Assembly: GCF_003862495.1 (NCBI RefSeq)
Contig: NZ_RRCH01000028.1
Location: forward strand, 211,507-275,506
DNA: 64,000 nucleotides
Direction of reading: 5' to 3'
Source of the DNA: Halocatena pleomorpha
Lineage (GTDB): Archaea; Halobacteriota; Halobacteria; Halobacteriales; Haloarculaceae
The notes under the pieces were generated by a model. The model was given only the letters and a program-made list of their open reading frames with translations, was not told where the DNA came from and searched no databases. The position numbers and the translations under genes were made by a program. Of the stretch, positions 41,707-51,131 are shown piece by piece (position 1 is the first letter of the stretch; each line of letters begins with the position of its first letter).

Positions 41707-42209
41707 ATTAGGGAATTCGTATAGGTTGGAGTATATATCTACATAATTGTACTTTCAGACAACTTCTTGTTTGTGTGAATTGAGATCTCCACACATATGG
41801 ATAGTTTGAAATAGCATGACACAGGGGACTGAGAATCTCATGGAGTTTCTCTGTGAGAAGATATCACTGTGCTTCTTCAGTGAGCTATCCCACCCTGCCG
41901 CTCGTCTGCAGACTCGCGGTCGAGAATACCATCGGAAATCGATGGTTCTGGTAACGGGATCGTGAAAATTGTAGAGCGATCTACTGGATACAAAAGATCT
42001 CTATCCTCTCCTGATTCCCTACTCAGATTCCGCGACTCATATGCAAACTACGGGCTCTGGTTGCCCATGTGTCGGACGTTCGATTCAATTCGAAACTACT
42101 GTTGTTGAATAATGGGTTATGTCAAGCTCACCGCTCGACTGACCAGTAAATCACAATTGTTGATTCGTCTTCGAAACTAATATGCCTTTCACTTATTGAT
42201 GCATTATTG

Positions 42210-43244
42210 ATGTCATTTCTTACACCGAGTAGCAACCGTCGCTATCTCGTCGAATCCATCTTCCTCCTCATGGCGGCGACAATACTCGTGGGTACCGGCT
42301 TGGAGCACTTTTCCGAATTGTCCTCTGGACTACCGCAGAGTGATGCAACAGTTATCGTCAAAGAGGCCCGGCGGTTAGCTAGTGATTGGACAACTCTCGG
42401 GACAACGTGGGACCCACTGTTGCGCTATGTCGGACTGGCGACGGTGTACACGGCCCTCGGCCATGCTACTTCTCATACAGCCGTGGTGTACACCATCCTT
42501 ATCCTTTATGTAGTGATTCCAGTAGCAATATACGGGTTCGCGAGCGTGATCAGCGGACCGATGGCTGGAGCTATCGCGGTCGTTTTTGTGACTGTATCGA
42601 TCCAATTTGCCATCCCATTATACGGCTATGCCACCGAAATGTGGCAATATCCGTTCGTGCTGCCATTCATCCTCACCGCATTCATCACTACCCATCTTGC
42701 GCTTTGTGATCGGTCGGATCGGTTTCGGTGGCCAGTAGTGACAGGAGCGCTTCTCGGCGTAGCGGGCTTACAACAGTTTTCGCTCACCGCGTACGCTGTG
42801 GCTACGATCTTTCTCACATACGGACTGCAACGACGGTTCAAACAGTTGACCGTGACGGCGGGCGTCGGTGGACTGTTTCTTCTGGGGTTAGTGTTCCAAC
42901 CAGGAGATATCGTTACACATCTGTTTTGGTACAGCGACCGGCACGGACAGTTAACATGGACCGGGCTCGAAACTGACCCGGCAGAGATCTGGGCGACTAT
43001 CTCTGGACAGCGCCACGCACTCATTATCGGCTGGTACAGTTTCGTATTGACAGCGTGGCACAACCGGGGATTCGCGGAGGTCAATCCAATACTCAAAACT
43101 GGTGTGATTTTGTGTGCCCTGTGTTGGATGACCCGGTTCGATAGCGCCGCCTACTACGCTGAGAGTTCGCTGATGATCGCAACCCCGCTGCTTGCGACGG
43201 CGTCCGGTGAGATCTTTACCCGACAGCTATCCAACCTACATTGA
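42210..43244 (+). CDS. Polytopic membrane protein, possibly glycosyltransferase-C-like
   Basis: 344 residues and about nine to ten helices from ATG 42210. After helix 1 (YLVESIFLLMAATILVGTG) comes an extracytoplasmic segment with SDATVIVKEARRLASDWTTL, reminiscent of PMT/GT-C proteins, which carry acidic residues in this loop. The stretch LYGYATEMWQYPFVLPFIL in the middle and SDRHGQLTWTGLETDPAEIW in a late loop suggest an outward face. The usual C-terminal soluble domain is missing. I do not recognise a named family. The gene has its own AT-rich promoter. Confidence 0.65.
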   Translation: MSFLTPSSNRRYLVESIFLLMAATILVGTGLEHFSELSSGLPQSDATVIVKEARRLASDWTTLGTTWDPLLRYVGLATVYTALGHATSHTAVVYTILILYVVIPVAIYGFASVISGPMAGAIAVVFVTVSIQFAIPLYGYATEMWQYPFVLPFILTAFITTHLALCDRSDRFRWPVVTGALLGVAGLQQFSLTAYAVATIFLTYGLQRRFKQLTVTAGVGGLFLLGLVFQPGDIVTHLFWYSDRHGQLTWTGLETDPAEIWATISGQRHALIIGWYSFVLTAWHNRGFAEVNPILKTGVILCALCWMTRFDSAAYYAESSLMIATPLLATASGEIFTRQLSNLH

Positions 43245-43307
43245 GAAGGAATATTCATATTAATCTCAATTAATATTAAATACTGTTCTCTATAATGCAT
43301 GCCTATA

Positions 43308-43316
43308 TATGATAGT
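43308..43316 (+). promoter_or_regulatory. TATA box of the DUF499 ATPase gene
   Basis: The run tatatatga lies about 25-30 nt before ATG 43338, predicting a leaderless transcript. It favours this start over the upstream in-frame codon at 43299. Confidence 0.55.
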
Positions 43317-43337
43317 CGCTCATCGTGTCGTGCATAC

Positions 43338-46300
43338 ATGAGCACAGAAGGAACTCTCAAAACCAAAATCGACGACGTGCTGTCGCTCAGTCCCGAGCTC
43401 ACCGAGGGCGACGGCCTCATCAAGGGTCAAATTCGTCTCTACGATGTTGACAGTAATACCGATACCCTAGAATCCAACCCAGAGCGATTCTTCAATCGGA
43501 CGCTCTTGACTGGGGGACTGGGGGACTCCCTGAAGCGACTCCGTGACACACGTCACGGCAAGGACAACAACCGCCTCCACGAGCTGTACGGTCCCTATGG
43601 GACCGGGAAGTCCCATCAGATGGTGGCGTTGTACCACTGCTTCAATTCGCCCGATGTGGTGGGCGATTGGGCCGCTGATCGCATTGAGGGACTCGGAGAT
43701 GCGCTTCCCGATGACGCCCTCCCGGTCGTCGTCTCCCTCCAAAAAGAGCAGTACGAGTATCTCTGGGAACCGCTGTTCGAACAGTTGGATTACGAATCGG
43801 ACGAACAAGAGTACGACGAGGATGGAGGGTACCCGACGATCGATGTCATTCAGGACGCGGTCGGTGATCGCACTGTTGCGTTCTTCATGGACGAACTCGA
43901 AGACTGGTTCGGGTCGCTCAGCGGACGACGAAAGGACGCGAACCGCGGATTTCTACAAGCGCTTTTCGAGACAACCTCTCGCCCGGACACGGAGTTATTC
44001 GCGTTTGTCTCCGTGCTCCGTGAAGGATCAGATGTCCACGACATCCTGTCCCGGGAACCCGAACGCGTACAAGTTAATATGTCCAACCAAGTCGACATTC
44101 AGGATGTTCTCCGTCACCGACTCGTCGACTCCATTGACGATCGCTCAGCGATGCGCACGCTCGTCGATCAGTACATCGAAGCCTACGCGGACACGGACTA
44201 CGTTGACCTTCCTGACGGTCTCCGCGAGGAGATGTACGACACCTACCCGTTTCACCCGATTCTCATCGATTCGCTGAAAACCCGCTACTTCGCGGAGACC
44301 GAGTCGGGTGCGACCCGAGGAATGCTCTATCTCTTCGCGAAGGTGCTCTTCGATCAGCACCAGAACACCGATCTCATCACCCACGGCACAGTCGACGCCG
44401 TCGAGTACAACGACGAACTCACCCGCATCAACGTCGAACATTCCCGGCCGAACCGGTGTTACGACGACAGTCAAGAGCGCCTCGCCGGCGCAAACATCGT
44501 TTACGGCCGATCCATCCTCAGTACCGTTCTCATCTACTCGCTCACTCCCGGTCTCGCAGAAGGGGCAACTACTTCTGACATCGTTGTCGGGACCTATCAC
44601 GCCGGCGACCGCATTAACGACATCATCGTTGACCTCGAACGTCTTCAGGGCGAGGTATACCACCTCTGGCGCTCTGACGACCGCTACGTTATCCGCGAAG
44701 ATGAAAATCCGCGATCGCTCGTGAAGAACGCCGCCCGCGATGTCGATGACGGAGACGCGATAGAACGAATCGGTGACACTGTCGAAACGTTGTTTGGTTC
44801 GGGGGCGCATACGGTCGGTTTCAACGCCACCGATGAACTCGAACGCGTTCCTGATACCCAAAATATCAAAACAGTCGTGAAGAACAGTCCGTGGGACGCG
44901 GACGCTGTCAGTGAGATCATCAAGAACCAGCCCACTGGTCGGCAGTGGCGGAACACGCTCGCATTTGTGCAGCCGAAAAGCGGTAAGACGATCTCTCCTA
45001 CCGCCCAGCAAGAGAAATTCCTCGGGAAGGCAAAGGAGGTCATCGGAGCAGAGATCCGAAAAGAAGACGAAAACTTGGCCGAGGAAATTCGTGAGAAGAT
45101 CACTACGCTCCACGATGAGTACGAGGATGACCTCTTCGAACGTCTAAAAAGTGCTTACGGGGAAATCATCGACGGCGACGACCTTCTCAACGAGTTCGAC
45201 TATGCGGCCGAGATGTCACTGGAGAACTTCGTCGGCACCCAGCCCGTCCTGAACGCCAGCAACATCGCTGCGGCGGCGGAAGCTGATCCCTTTGATCTCC
45301 AGCGCCACGTCTGGGATATCGTCCGCGAGCGCCTCGACAGTCGCTCCGAGACGACTATCAATGCTATCTACGAGCGGTTCTTGATGGACCCGACGTGTCC
45401 TATTCCAGGGAATGTCAAGGAAGTCGTCGACGCCGTCGAGAACGGGCTTGAGGACAAACCGATCTTGGCTTACGACAATAACGGCTTCACGGACGAACTC
45501 CGTGGTCTGAATCAGGACACGGTGCTCGTCTTGGAGAGCGACGTTGAGAAGTGGTCGATCGAAAACGTCGAATCGGAACTCCGGGGTCGATTCGGCAGTG
45601 GAACGAAGGAAGTCGATCTCGGGTCGTTCAACCTTGATCTTCGCAAGCGGACCGATGTGTGGATCTACGATCAAGACCCAGACGACGCCATCAAGATGGC
45701 TGCTGGGCGACTGACGACTGACGATCAGTACGTCCTCACCAGCGGCAATGAAATCCTCGACAAAGTGCGTTTAGGCACGATACTCCGCGATGTCACGGAC
45801 GCCGAGACGATCGGTCCAAGCGAGGTTCGTACCCGCATTGAGGAGTCGGTTGATGCCGCTGGTGCGGCCGACACCAGCCAAGTGCTCACGACGATTCGCG
45901 AGGACGCCGAGGTGTATCTCTCACAGGATAGTACCGAATCTGCGTTCCGCAGCGCAGTGAGTACGCTTCTCTCCGAAGGGTACAAACTCAAAACCGGAGG
46001 CGACTACGTCAGCAGCTTCGGGAATCGTGATCCGACATCTGTCGTCGTCGCCCCGATGGTTTCCAACGACATCGGCAAGCGGATCCTGCACTACATCAGC
46101 GATCTCAGTGAGGAAGACACGTTCAAAGTAGAACGGATCCAGAAAGAGTGTGCTGCGGGCCAGCCCGAAGCTGCAGTCAAGCACTTCCTGCTCGCCAACC
46201 TCGGAACGGAAGAGCCCCACTACGTCGTCGGCGCGACGGGATCGGAGGATCCCACGGACTGGTTCTCTGGCGCTGGCTTCCGTATCCCGCCAGAAACAGG

Positions 46301-46589
46301 TTGGACCTTCGAATATCAGGGTGACAGCCCCGCCGAGATGCGCCAAAAGTGGCACGAATCACACGAATCGGGCACCGTCGCCTACGGCTCGCTCTCGTTC
46401 AACGCCGACGGCGAGGACGCGGCACCGAGCGGACTCCAAGGCGTCGCCGCGTTCCAGCAGGCACACACGGATCTGCAACTCGAACTCGAACAATCTCACG
46501 AGACCACAGCGAACATTTTGGAGAACGTCCCCGAATCTGCCACAAACATCGACATCACTATCCAGTTCAAGTCACCTTTCCCAGCCTAA
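43338..46589 (+). CDS. DUF499-family P-loop ATPase (Hma-type defence component)
   Basis: 1083 residues from ATG 43338 (MSTEGTLKTKIDDVLSLSPE). Walker A is ELYGPYGTGKSHQMVAL (about 85-101). Walker B is VAFFMDELEDWFGSL (about 178), followed by ELFAFVSVLREGSDV. The middle part has AGANIVYGRSILSTVLIYSL, and the C-terminal half is helical and charged. This is the DUF499/AAA-type ATPase found in haloarchaea with a DUF1156 methylase and a large SNF2-like helicase, the three-gene Hma (helicase-methylase-ATPase) defence arrangement. Only this subunit is intact here; the methylase is absent and a helicase-like remnant follows. The ATPase is complete, so it may retain some function or be recently orphaned. 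Confidence 0.8.
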   Translation: MSTEGTLKTKIDDVLSLSPELTEGDGLIKGQIRLYDVDSNTDTLESNPERFFNRTLLTGGLGDSLKRLRDTRHGKDNNRLHELYGPYGTGKSHQMVALYHCFNSPDVVGDWAADRIEGLGDALPDDALPVVVSLQKEQYEYLWEPLFEQLDYESDEQEYDEDGGYPTIDVIQDAVGDRTVAFFMDELEDWFGSLSGRRKDANRGFLQALFETTSRPDTELFAFVSVLREGSDVHDILSREPERVQVNMSNQVDIQDVLRHRLVDSIDDRSAMRTLVDQYIEAYADTDYVDLPDGLREEMYDTYPFHPILIDSLKTRYFAETESGATRGMLYLFAKVLFDQHQNTDLITHGTVDAVEYNDELTRINVEHSRPNRCYDDSQERLAGANIVYGRSILSTVLIYSLTPGLAEGATTSDIVVGTYHAGDRINDIIVDLERLQGEVYHLWRSDDRYVIREDENPRSLVKNAARDVDDGDAIERIGDTVETLFGSGAHTVGFNATDELERVPDTQNIKTVVKNSPWDADAVSEIIKNQPTGRQWRNTLAFVQPKSGKTISPTAQQEKFLGKAKEVIGAEIRKEDENLAEEIREKITTLHDEYEDDLFERLKSAYGEIIDGDDLLNEFDYAAEMSLENFVGTQPVLNASNIAAAAEADPFDLQRHVWDIVRERLDSRSETTINAIYERFLMDPTCPIPGNVKEVVDAVENGLEDKPILAYDNNGFTDELRGLNQDTVLVLESDVEKWSIENVESELRGRFGSGTKEVDLGSFNLDLRKRTDVWIYDQDPDDAIKMAAGRLTTDDQYVLTSGNEILDKVRLGTILRDVTDAETIGPSEVRTRIEESVDAAGAADTSQVLTTIREDAEVYLSQDSTESAFRSAVSTLLSEGYKLKTGGDYVSSFGNRDPTSVVVAPMVSNDIGKRILHYISDLSEEDTFKVERIQKECAAGQPEAAVKHFLLANLGTEEPHYVVGATGSEDPTDWFSGAGFRIPPETGWTFEYQGDSPAEMRQKWHESHESGTVAYGSLSFNADGEDAAPSGLQGVAAFQQAHTDLQLELEQSHETTANILENVPESATNIDITIQFKSPFPA

Positions 46590-47672
46590 AGAGCGGTTTG
46601 TCGATTGACTCGTTAGTCAACGATCCAAGTGCGGTCAAAACCAACACCACAGATCAGGGCCATCTGGATCTCTCTGGTTTCGGTGAGGGAACTTTGGGAG
46701 ATACCACCACCGAGGACTCTCAACTCATCGAGGCTGTCAGTCTCAGTTCCTGTCGGACGATTCGCCCTGACAGACTCGCTGACGGACAGCGACTATCGCT
46801 ATCCACCGTGGATTTCGAAAGGCGATATCGAAATCGACGACGCGACGTTCAGTCCGTACTACGACCGGACAGCTGTCTGTGTGTTCGTTCGAATCGATAT
46901 CGAGACGGTCAGCGAGTACCAGACGCAGTTCTTAGAAGCGGTGACGGTCGACACCAAGTCAAAGGATCGAATTCCCGGTGTGACAGAAATACTCGTTGAT
47001 GAATTGTTCAGCCCAACGACGGATTGGCGTGGCGGCGTAACTGAAGGGGGTGGCACGGGTGATGAGACGATCGCTTCCGATACGCTGACTGACGCTATCG
47101 TTGCTGGACAGAAAGCAGCGACGAAGGACGTACAGGAGAAAATCGATGAGATCCGTCGGTCGGCGTCCCGCGCTGCTGATTCAGAATTTCAAGAACACCG
47201 GCAGCTTCAGGAACAACGAATTAACGACTACCACAACGAGTTAGCGTCACTTTCGAACCGTCTTCAGAACGCTTCGACGGATATTGACGGCGCAAACTCC
47301 CAGCAACAACGAGTTGAGGCGCTTGAGAAGCGCCAAGAACTCAAAACCAAGAAAGAAGGTCTCCAAGCGGAATTGGAGGAACTTCTGCACGAAAAAGAGC
47401 AAGGATATACACAGAAGCGACGGGACATCTATCGACGACACGCGATAGAAGTGAACACCCAACCCATTACGTTCACGATCGTAACGTACGAGCGCGGGGA
47501 AATCGAATTCTCTGTGGGCACTGGCGATCGAACTGCTGTCGTCCGGACACCGTACGCGATCGGTGCTGGCGTAACCAACGAAGTCCAGTGTGATAATTGT
47601 CACACGCAACTCTCGACAGAGAACCCGATCAGCATGCGTGCTGGGAGGCTTGGCTGTCAGAACTGTCTGTAA
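46590..47672 (+). pseudogene. C-terminal remnant of the large helicase partner of the DUF499 ATPase
   Basis: Downstream of the ATPase stop, one frame reads DQGHLDLSGFGEGTLGDTTT to about 46740 without a start codon. Another frame then continues VPVGRFALTDSLTDSDYRYP, TVSEYQTQFLEAVTVDTKSK, a long coiled coil (DSEFQEHRQLQEQRINDYHN) and RDIYRRHAIEVNTQPITF. It ends in a CxxC...CxxC pair (CDNCHTQL, CQNCL). That coiled coil plus zinc knuckle resembles the end of the SNF2-like helicase of such loci. The N-terminal helicase domains are missing, and a frame change lies near 46735-46755. A free-standing product could start at 46629, but its first 40 residues look non-native. Confidence 0.65.
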
Positions 47673-47815
47673 TTTCGTTGAACATTGGTTCTCCGGTAGT
47701 CGGCGTGCGATGCGTCCCTTCTCCGAGTCTCATCAGTGAACGACCCTTCCTTACTTGCTCCTTGAGGACGGGGACTCAGCGCCTATATCCAGCTAAATCC
47801 CGATGGATAACTGAT

Positions 47816-48316
47816 TTATTGTTCAGTCACACGCTCAGCGTGGAGTAATCCAACTAACCCGAGGATAATCACCGTGTACGCAGCAGCGGCGAACAACGCA
47901 TTTTGTGTTGTCGCATATGCCCCGGTGCGGAAAATGATGGATTTTCGAACCATTGCTATAACGCCGGCATAAATGACAAGCCGAACGATTTCGCGCGTTT
48001 CGCTGCCTTTCATGTAGGCGATGACGGTCTGATACACTTCAATGATGACCAGTAGTAATAGGCCAATATCGAGAAATCCGATCACAACCAACGGCTTCGC
48101 AATCCGGCCCGTGAGTGTTGCTTGTATGATCTGACGGGCGAGATCAAAGACGCCGATCGCAAAGAGGGTAGCAAAGACGATTGCTGCCGCTACCTCTGTT
48201 ATGTGCACGAACTGCTCCGTCCAGAGGATCGTCCTGCCCGAAATATGCGATACCCGCGACTTGACCTCCGTGGCGGTAATGTCCCCGCCGTGAGAATCCG
48301 ACTCGTCGTCAGTCAT
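47816..48316 (-). CDS. PsiE-family membrane protein
   Basis: 166 residues and four helices: FVHITEVAAAIVFATLFAIG, KPLVVIGFLDIGLLLLVIIE, EIVRLVIYAGVIAMVRKSII and LFAAAAYTVIILGLVGLLHA. The charged REIVRLVIYAGVIAMVRK stretch is characteristic of PsiE (phosphate-starvation-inducible E). Its function is unknown; in bacteria it is induced by phosphate limitation. It is a monocistronic gene, convergent with the helicase remnant. Confidence 0.88.
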   Translation of the reverse strand: MTDDESDSHGGDITATEVKSRVSHISGRTILWTEQFVHITEVAAAIVFATLFAIGVFDLARQIIQATLTGRIAKPLVVIGFLDIGLLLLVIIEVYQTVIAYMKGSETREIVRLVIYAGVIAMVRKSIIFRTGAYATTQNALFAAAAYTVIILGLVGLLHAERVTEQ

Positions 48317-48522
48317 TGGTTAACGCTGAGGAGGCTACACATAGGGACCTACCCAGGAAATATTTTCGCATATCATAGATAAAAATCAATATAAGAAATT
48401 AATAATATAGATAATATAAATTAAATTATTATACTTAGAATAATTGTTAACATCTACTATGCAGCTTGAATCATTCGATTCCTCGTCACACAGTGTCGCT
48501 GGACGCGGGTGGCTTGGGGATG

Positions 48523-49623
48523 TCACTCTGAGACTGTGTGACCGACCGCGTCGGCTGTCCGGATCGCGTCGGCGACTGCTGCTGGAGTGATTGCAAACGG
48601 CTCGTTGTGTATCGTCTCTTCCTCAGCACACGCGGCTTTGGCGACCTGGCCGAGTTGTTCATCGCTTGGATCATCGAGACCAATCTCCCCGAGAGTCACT
48701 GGAAGTCCGGCTGTCTGGGAAAACGTGATGATTTCCTCGATGAATGCATTGGATCGTCCCTCCAGTACGAGTTGCGCGATCGTCCCGATATTGACCTTTT
48801 CACCGTGAGACGCGTCGTGTGTTTCCTCTAACTGCGTCAGTCCATTGTGGATCGAGTGGGCTGCCGCGAGACCGCCATTCTCGAAGCCCAGTCCACTCAG
48901 CAGCGTGTTTGCTTCTGTGACTGCCTCAACACTCTCAGTGACTGCGTTCTGTTCGACGGCTTGGATCGCTGCGTGAGCGTGCTCACGTATCGTCTCGTAG
49001 CACAGCTCTGATAACGTGTGACCGGCTCTCGTTGGTCTCCCACCAAAGAAATTCTGTCCGTTGGTGGCTTGGTAGGCGGCATCGGCTTCGAACCACGTCG
49101 CCAGTGCGTCACCCACACCGGAAACGAAAAAGTGAGTTGGAGCCGCTGCGATCAGTTCGGTGTCAACTAGTACAAGCTCTGGATGCGATTCGTGAAACTG
49201 GTATTCTTCGAATTCTCCTTGCTCCGAGTAGATGACTGACAGACTGCTTGTTGGGGCGTCCGTTGAGGCGACCGTCGGCATCGACACTGTCGCTAGCTCC
49301 GCCGCGTCAGCAACGCTCTTTGCGGTGTCGATCGCTTTCCCGCCGCCGGCGCCGACAACAGTATCGACACCCTGGGTGGTTGCCTCGTCGGTGATTCGCT
49401 CAATTTCGGTTGTCGATACTTCCCCCTTAAACGTGACTGACGTTGCGTCGATTCCACGGCTTTCGAAGGACTCCGTCACTGTTCCCGCAACGAGATCGAG
49501 GACGATCTCGTCGGCAATGAGGAGCGCCGAGTCACCCAACTGTTCGGCGTGGTCTCCGATGTTGGCTGTGACGCCACGGCCCTGCACGTAGTTCGGTGCT
49601 GTGCTGAATATTTTGGTCGCCAT
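48523..49623 (-). CDS. gldA: Glycerol dehydrogenase (GldA-type)
   Basis: 366 residues of the iron/zinc-dependent alcohol dehydrogenase family in its GldA branch. It oxidises glycerol to dihydroxyacetone with NAD. Dinucleotide-binding region VDTVVGAGGGKAIDTAKSVA is followed by VSMPTVASTDAPTSSLSVIY. Metal ligands are D in FVSGVGDALATWFEA, H in GLAAAHSIHNGL and H in ASHGEKVNIGTIA. Haloarchaea commonly use glycerol via GlpK and GlpABC, so this is an alternative entry or a redox valve. The gene stands alone. Confidence 0.92.
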   Translation of the reverse strand: MATKIFSTAPNYVQGRGVTANIGDHAEQLGDSALLIADEIVLDLVAGTVTESFESRGIDATSVTFKGEVSTTEIERITDEATTQGVDTVVGAGGGKAIDTAKSVADAAELATVSMPTVASTDAPTSSLSVIYSEQGEFEEYQFHESHPELVLVDTELIAAAPTHFFVSGVGDALATWFEADAAYQATNGQNFFGGRPTRAGHTLSELCYETIREHAHAAIQAVEQNAVTESVEAVTEANTLLSGLGFENGGLAAAHSIHNGLTQLEETHDASHGEKVNIGTIAQLVLEGRSNAFIEEIITFSQTAGLPVTLGEIGLDDPSDEQLGQVAKAACAEEETIHNEPFAITPAAVADAIRTADAVGHTVSE

Positions 49624-50023
49624 GCCACCTGTGTATTGAATCCCTGTTTACTTAGCGTCGACGCAGATGGCGATATGAAAAAAATTGAGTTGATCGATGA
49701 CGGTGGCTGCACCGGCGGAGAAACGAAGATTGTGCTCGTGCCATACTCTGCATAGGGAGTAACTTTTCTGGAGCATGACAGTGTCTTCATGAATGAATAG
49801 GCGACTACACGACGAAGGATTCAACATGCGTGGGATTTGTCGCCGTATACCACCTCGCGCGTTACTAGCCCCCTTCGACGCTGACCAGAGAGTGCATTAG
49901 CGAAGCATTTAAATGGTAGTATGCCTTACCTAATGTTAGGTTCAGTGGCTCCCGGGTTTTTTCGGATCCTCCCGTCCGGCAGCCGCAGCCCTCCACCCTG
50001 CCTTGTTCGCAGGTGATATTCCC
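49624..50023. other. 400-nt divergent region upstream of tfb
   Basis: Between gldA and tfb. Contains the predicted tfb TATA box (TTTAAAT, 49908-49914) and an inverted repeat at 49928-49941. Pieces read as short frames on both strands, but none resembles a gene. Confidence 0.45.
49928..49941. promoter_or_regulatory. Inverted repeat at the predicted tfb transcription start
   Basis: ACCTAA-TG-TTAGGT, six-base perfect arms, centred about 24-27 nt after the TATA-like TTTAAAT. It therefore lies over the expected start of transcription, where a repressor would act. The CCTAA/TTAGG arms recall metal-regulator (DtxR/MntR-like) half-sites, though in reversed order. Confidence 0.4.
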
Positions 50024-51001
50024 ATGCCAGAAGCACACATTCGAACCAACGACGAACAGAGCCAAGCAACGACTTCGAAAACAGAGGACACGGAACACGA
50101 AGAGACTGTCTGCCCCGAGTGTGGCGGGTCGCTGATTACTGATGAAGTCCACGGCGAAACCGTTTGTGAGGCGTGTGGACTCGTTGTTGAGGATGAGAGC
50201 ATCGACCATGGTCCTGAGTGGCGTGCATTCAACTCGCAGGAAAAAGACGAGAAGAGTCGCGTCGGCGCACCAACGACGAACCTCATGCATGATAAGGGGT
50301 TGTCGACGAACATCGGCTGGCAGGACAAGGACGCCTACGGCAACTCGCTGAACGCGAGTCAGCGCCAGAAGATGCAGCGCCTACGCACATGGAACGAACG
50401 CTTTCGCACCCGTGACTCTCAAGAGCGCAATCTCAAGCAGGCACTCGGTGAGATTGAGCGTATGGGCAGTGCGCTCGGACTCTCAGAAAGCGTTCGTGAG
50501 ACCGCGTCAGTGATCTACCGCCGTGCACTCAATGAGGACCTCCTCCCTGGGCGGTCGATCGAGGGTGTCGCCTCGGCTGCGATATACGGTGCAGCCAGAC
50601 AAGCAGGAACGCCCCGAAGCATCGACACGGTCGTGAACGTCAGCCGAATCGACGAAATGGAGTTCAAGCGGACCTACCGCTATATCGTTCGCGAACTTGA
50701 ACTTGAGATTGAGCCTGCGGATCCGGAGAGCTACGTCGCCCGGTTCGCCTCGGAGCTTGATCTCTCGGACGAGGCCGAGCGCCGTGCTCACGAGTTGCTC
50801 GAAACCGGTAAAGAGCAGCTTGTCCACATCGGTAAGAGTCCCGTCGGACTGGCGGCTGCTGCGGTGTATGCTGCGCCGCTGCTCACCAACGAGCAGATCA
50901 CTCAAAGCGAGGTCAGCGAGGTAGCCGACATCAGTGAAGTGACCATCCGAAACCGATACCAAGAACTGCTTGACGCTGAGGGACAAACGCAAGCACCGTA
51001 A
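50024..51001 (+). CDS. tfb: Transcription initiation factor TFB
   Basis: 325 residues from ATG 50024. N-terminal zinc ribbon with C30, C33, C48 and C51 (CPECGGS...CEACGLVV). The B-finger/linker region is DHGPEWRAFNSQEKDEKSRV. Two cyclin-like repeats follow, the first around YRRALNEDLLPGRSIEGVAS and the second around RRAHELLETGKEQLVHIGKS, ending in the helix-turn-helix EVSEVADISEVTIRNRYQEL. TFB recruits RNA polymerase to TATA-TBP. Haloarchaea have many TFBs; an accessory copy on a secondary replicon could switch gene sets. The predicted leader (about 85 nt) carries an inverted repeat. Confidence 0.95.
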   Translation: MPEAHIRTNDEQSQATTSKTEDTEHEETVCPECGGSLITDEVHGETVCEACGLVVEDESIDHGPEWRAFNSQEKDEKSRVGAPTTNLMHDKGLSTNIGWQDKDAYGNSLNASQRQKMQRLRTWNERFRTRDSQERNLKQALGEIERMGSALGLSESVRETASVIYRRALNEDLLPGRSIEGVASAAIYGAARQAGTPRSIDTVVNVSRIDEMEFKRTYRYIVRELELEIEPADPESYVARFASELDLSDEAERRAHELLETGKEQLVHIGKSPVGLAAAAVYAAPLLTNEQITQSEVSEVADISEVTIRNRYQELLDAEGQTQAP

Positions 51002-51131
51002 CAACACGTTCAGTTCCCTGTCTGACCGTCATGTGTGCCTTGTACCGATCGTTTACCGTTTTTCGTGTGGTTTGCAGTTCCTGCATCAATCAGCACGAGG
51101 GAAACGCTCCGCTTTGAACTGCCATCTTCCG

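Noticed and set aside
44145..45113. 322-codon minus-strand frame opposite the DUF499 gene
   Set aside because: Antisense shadow; its composition mirrors the codon pattern of the ATPase.
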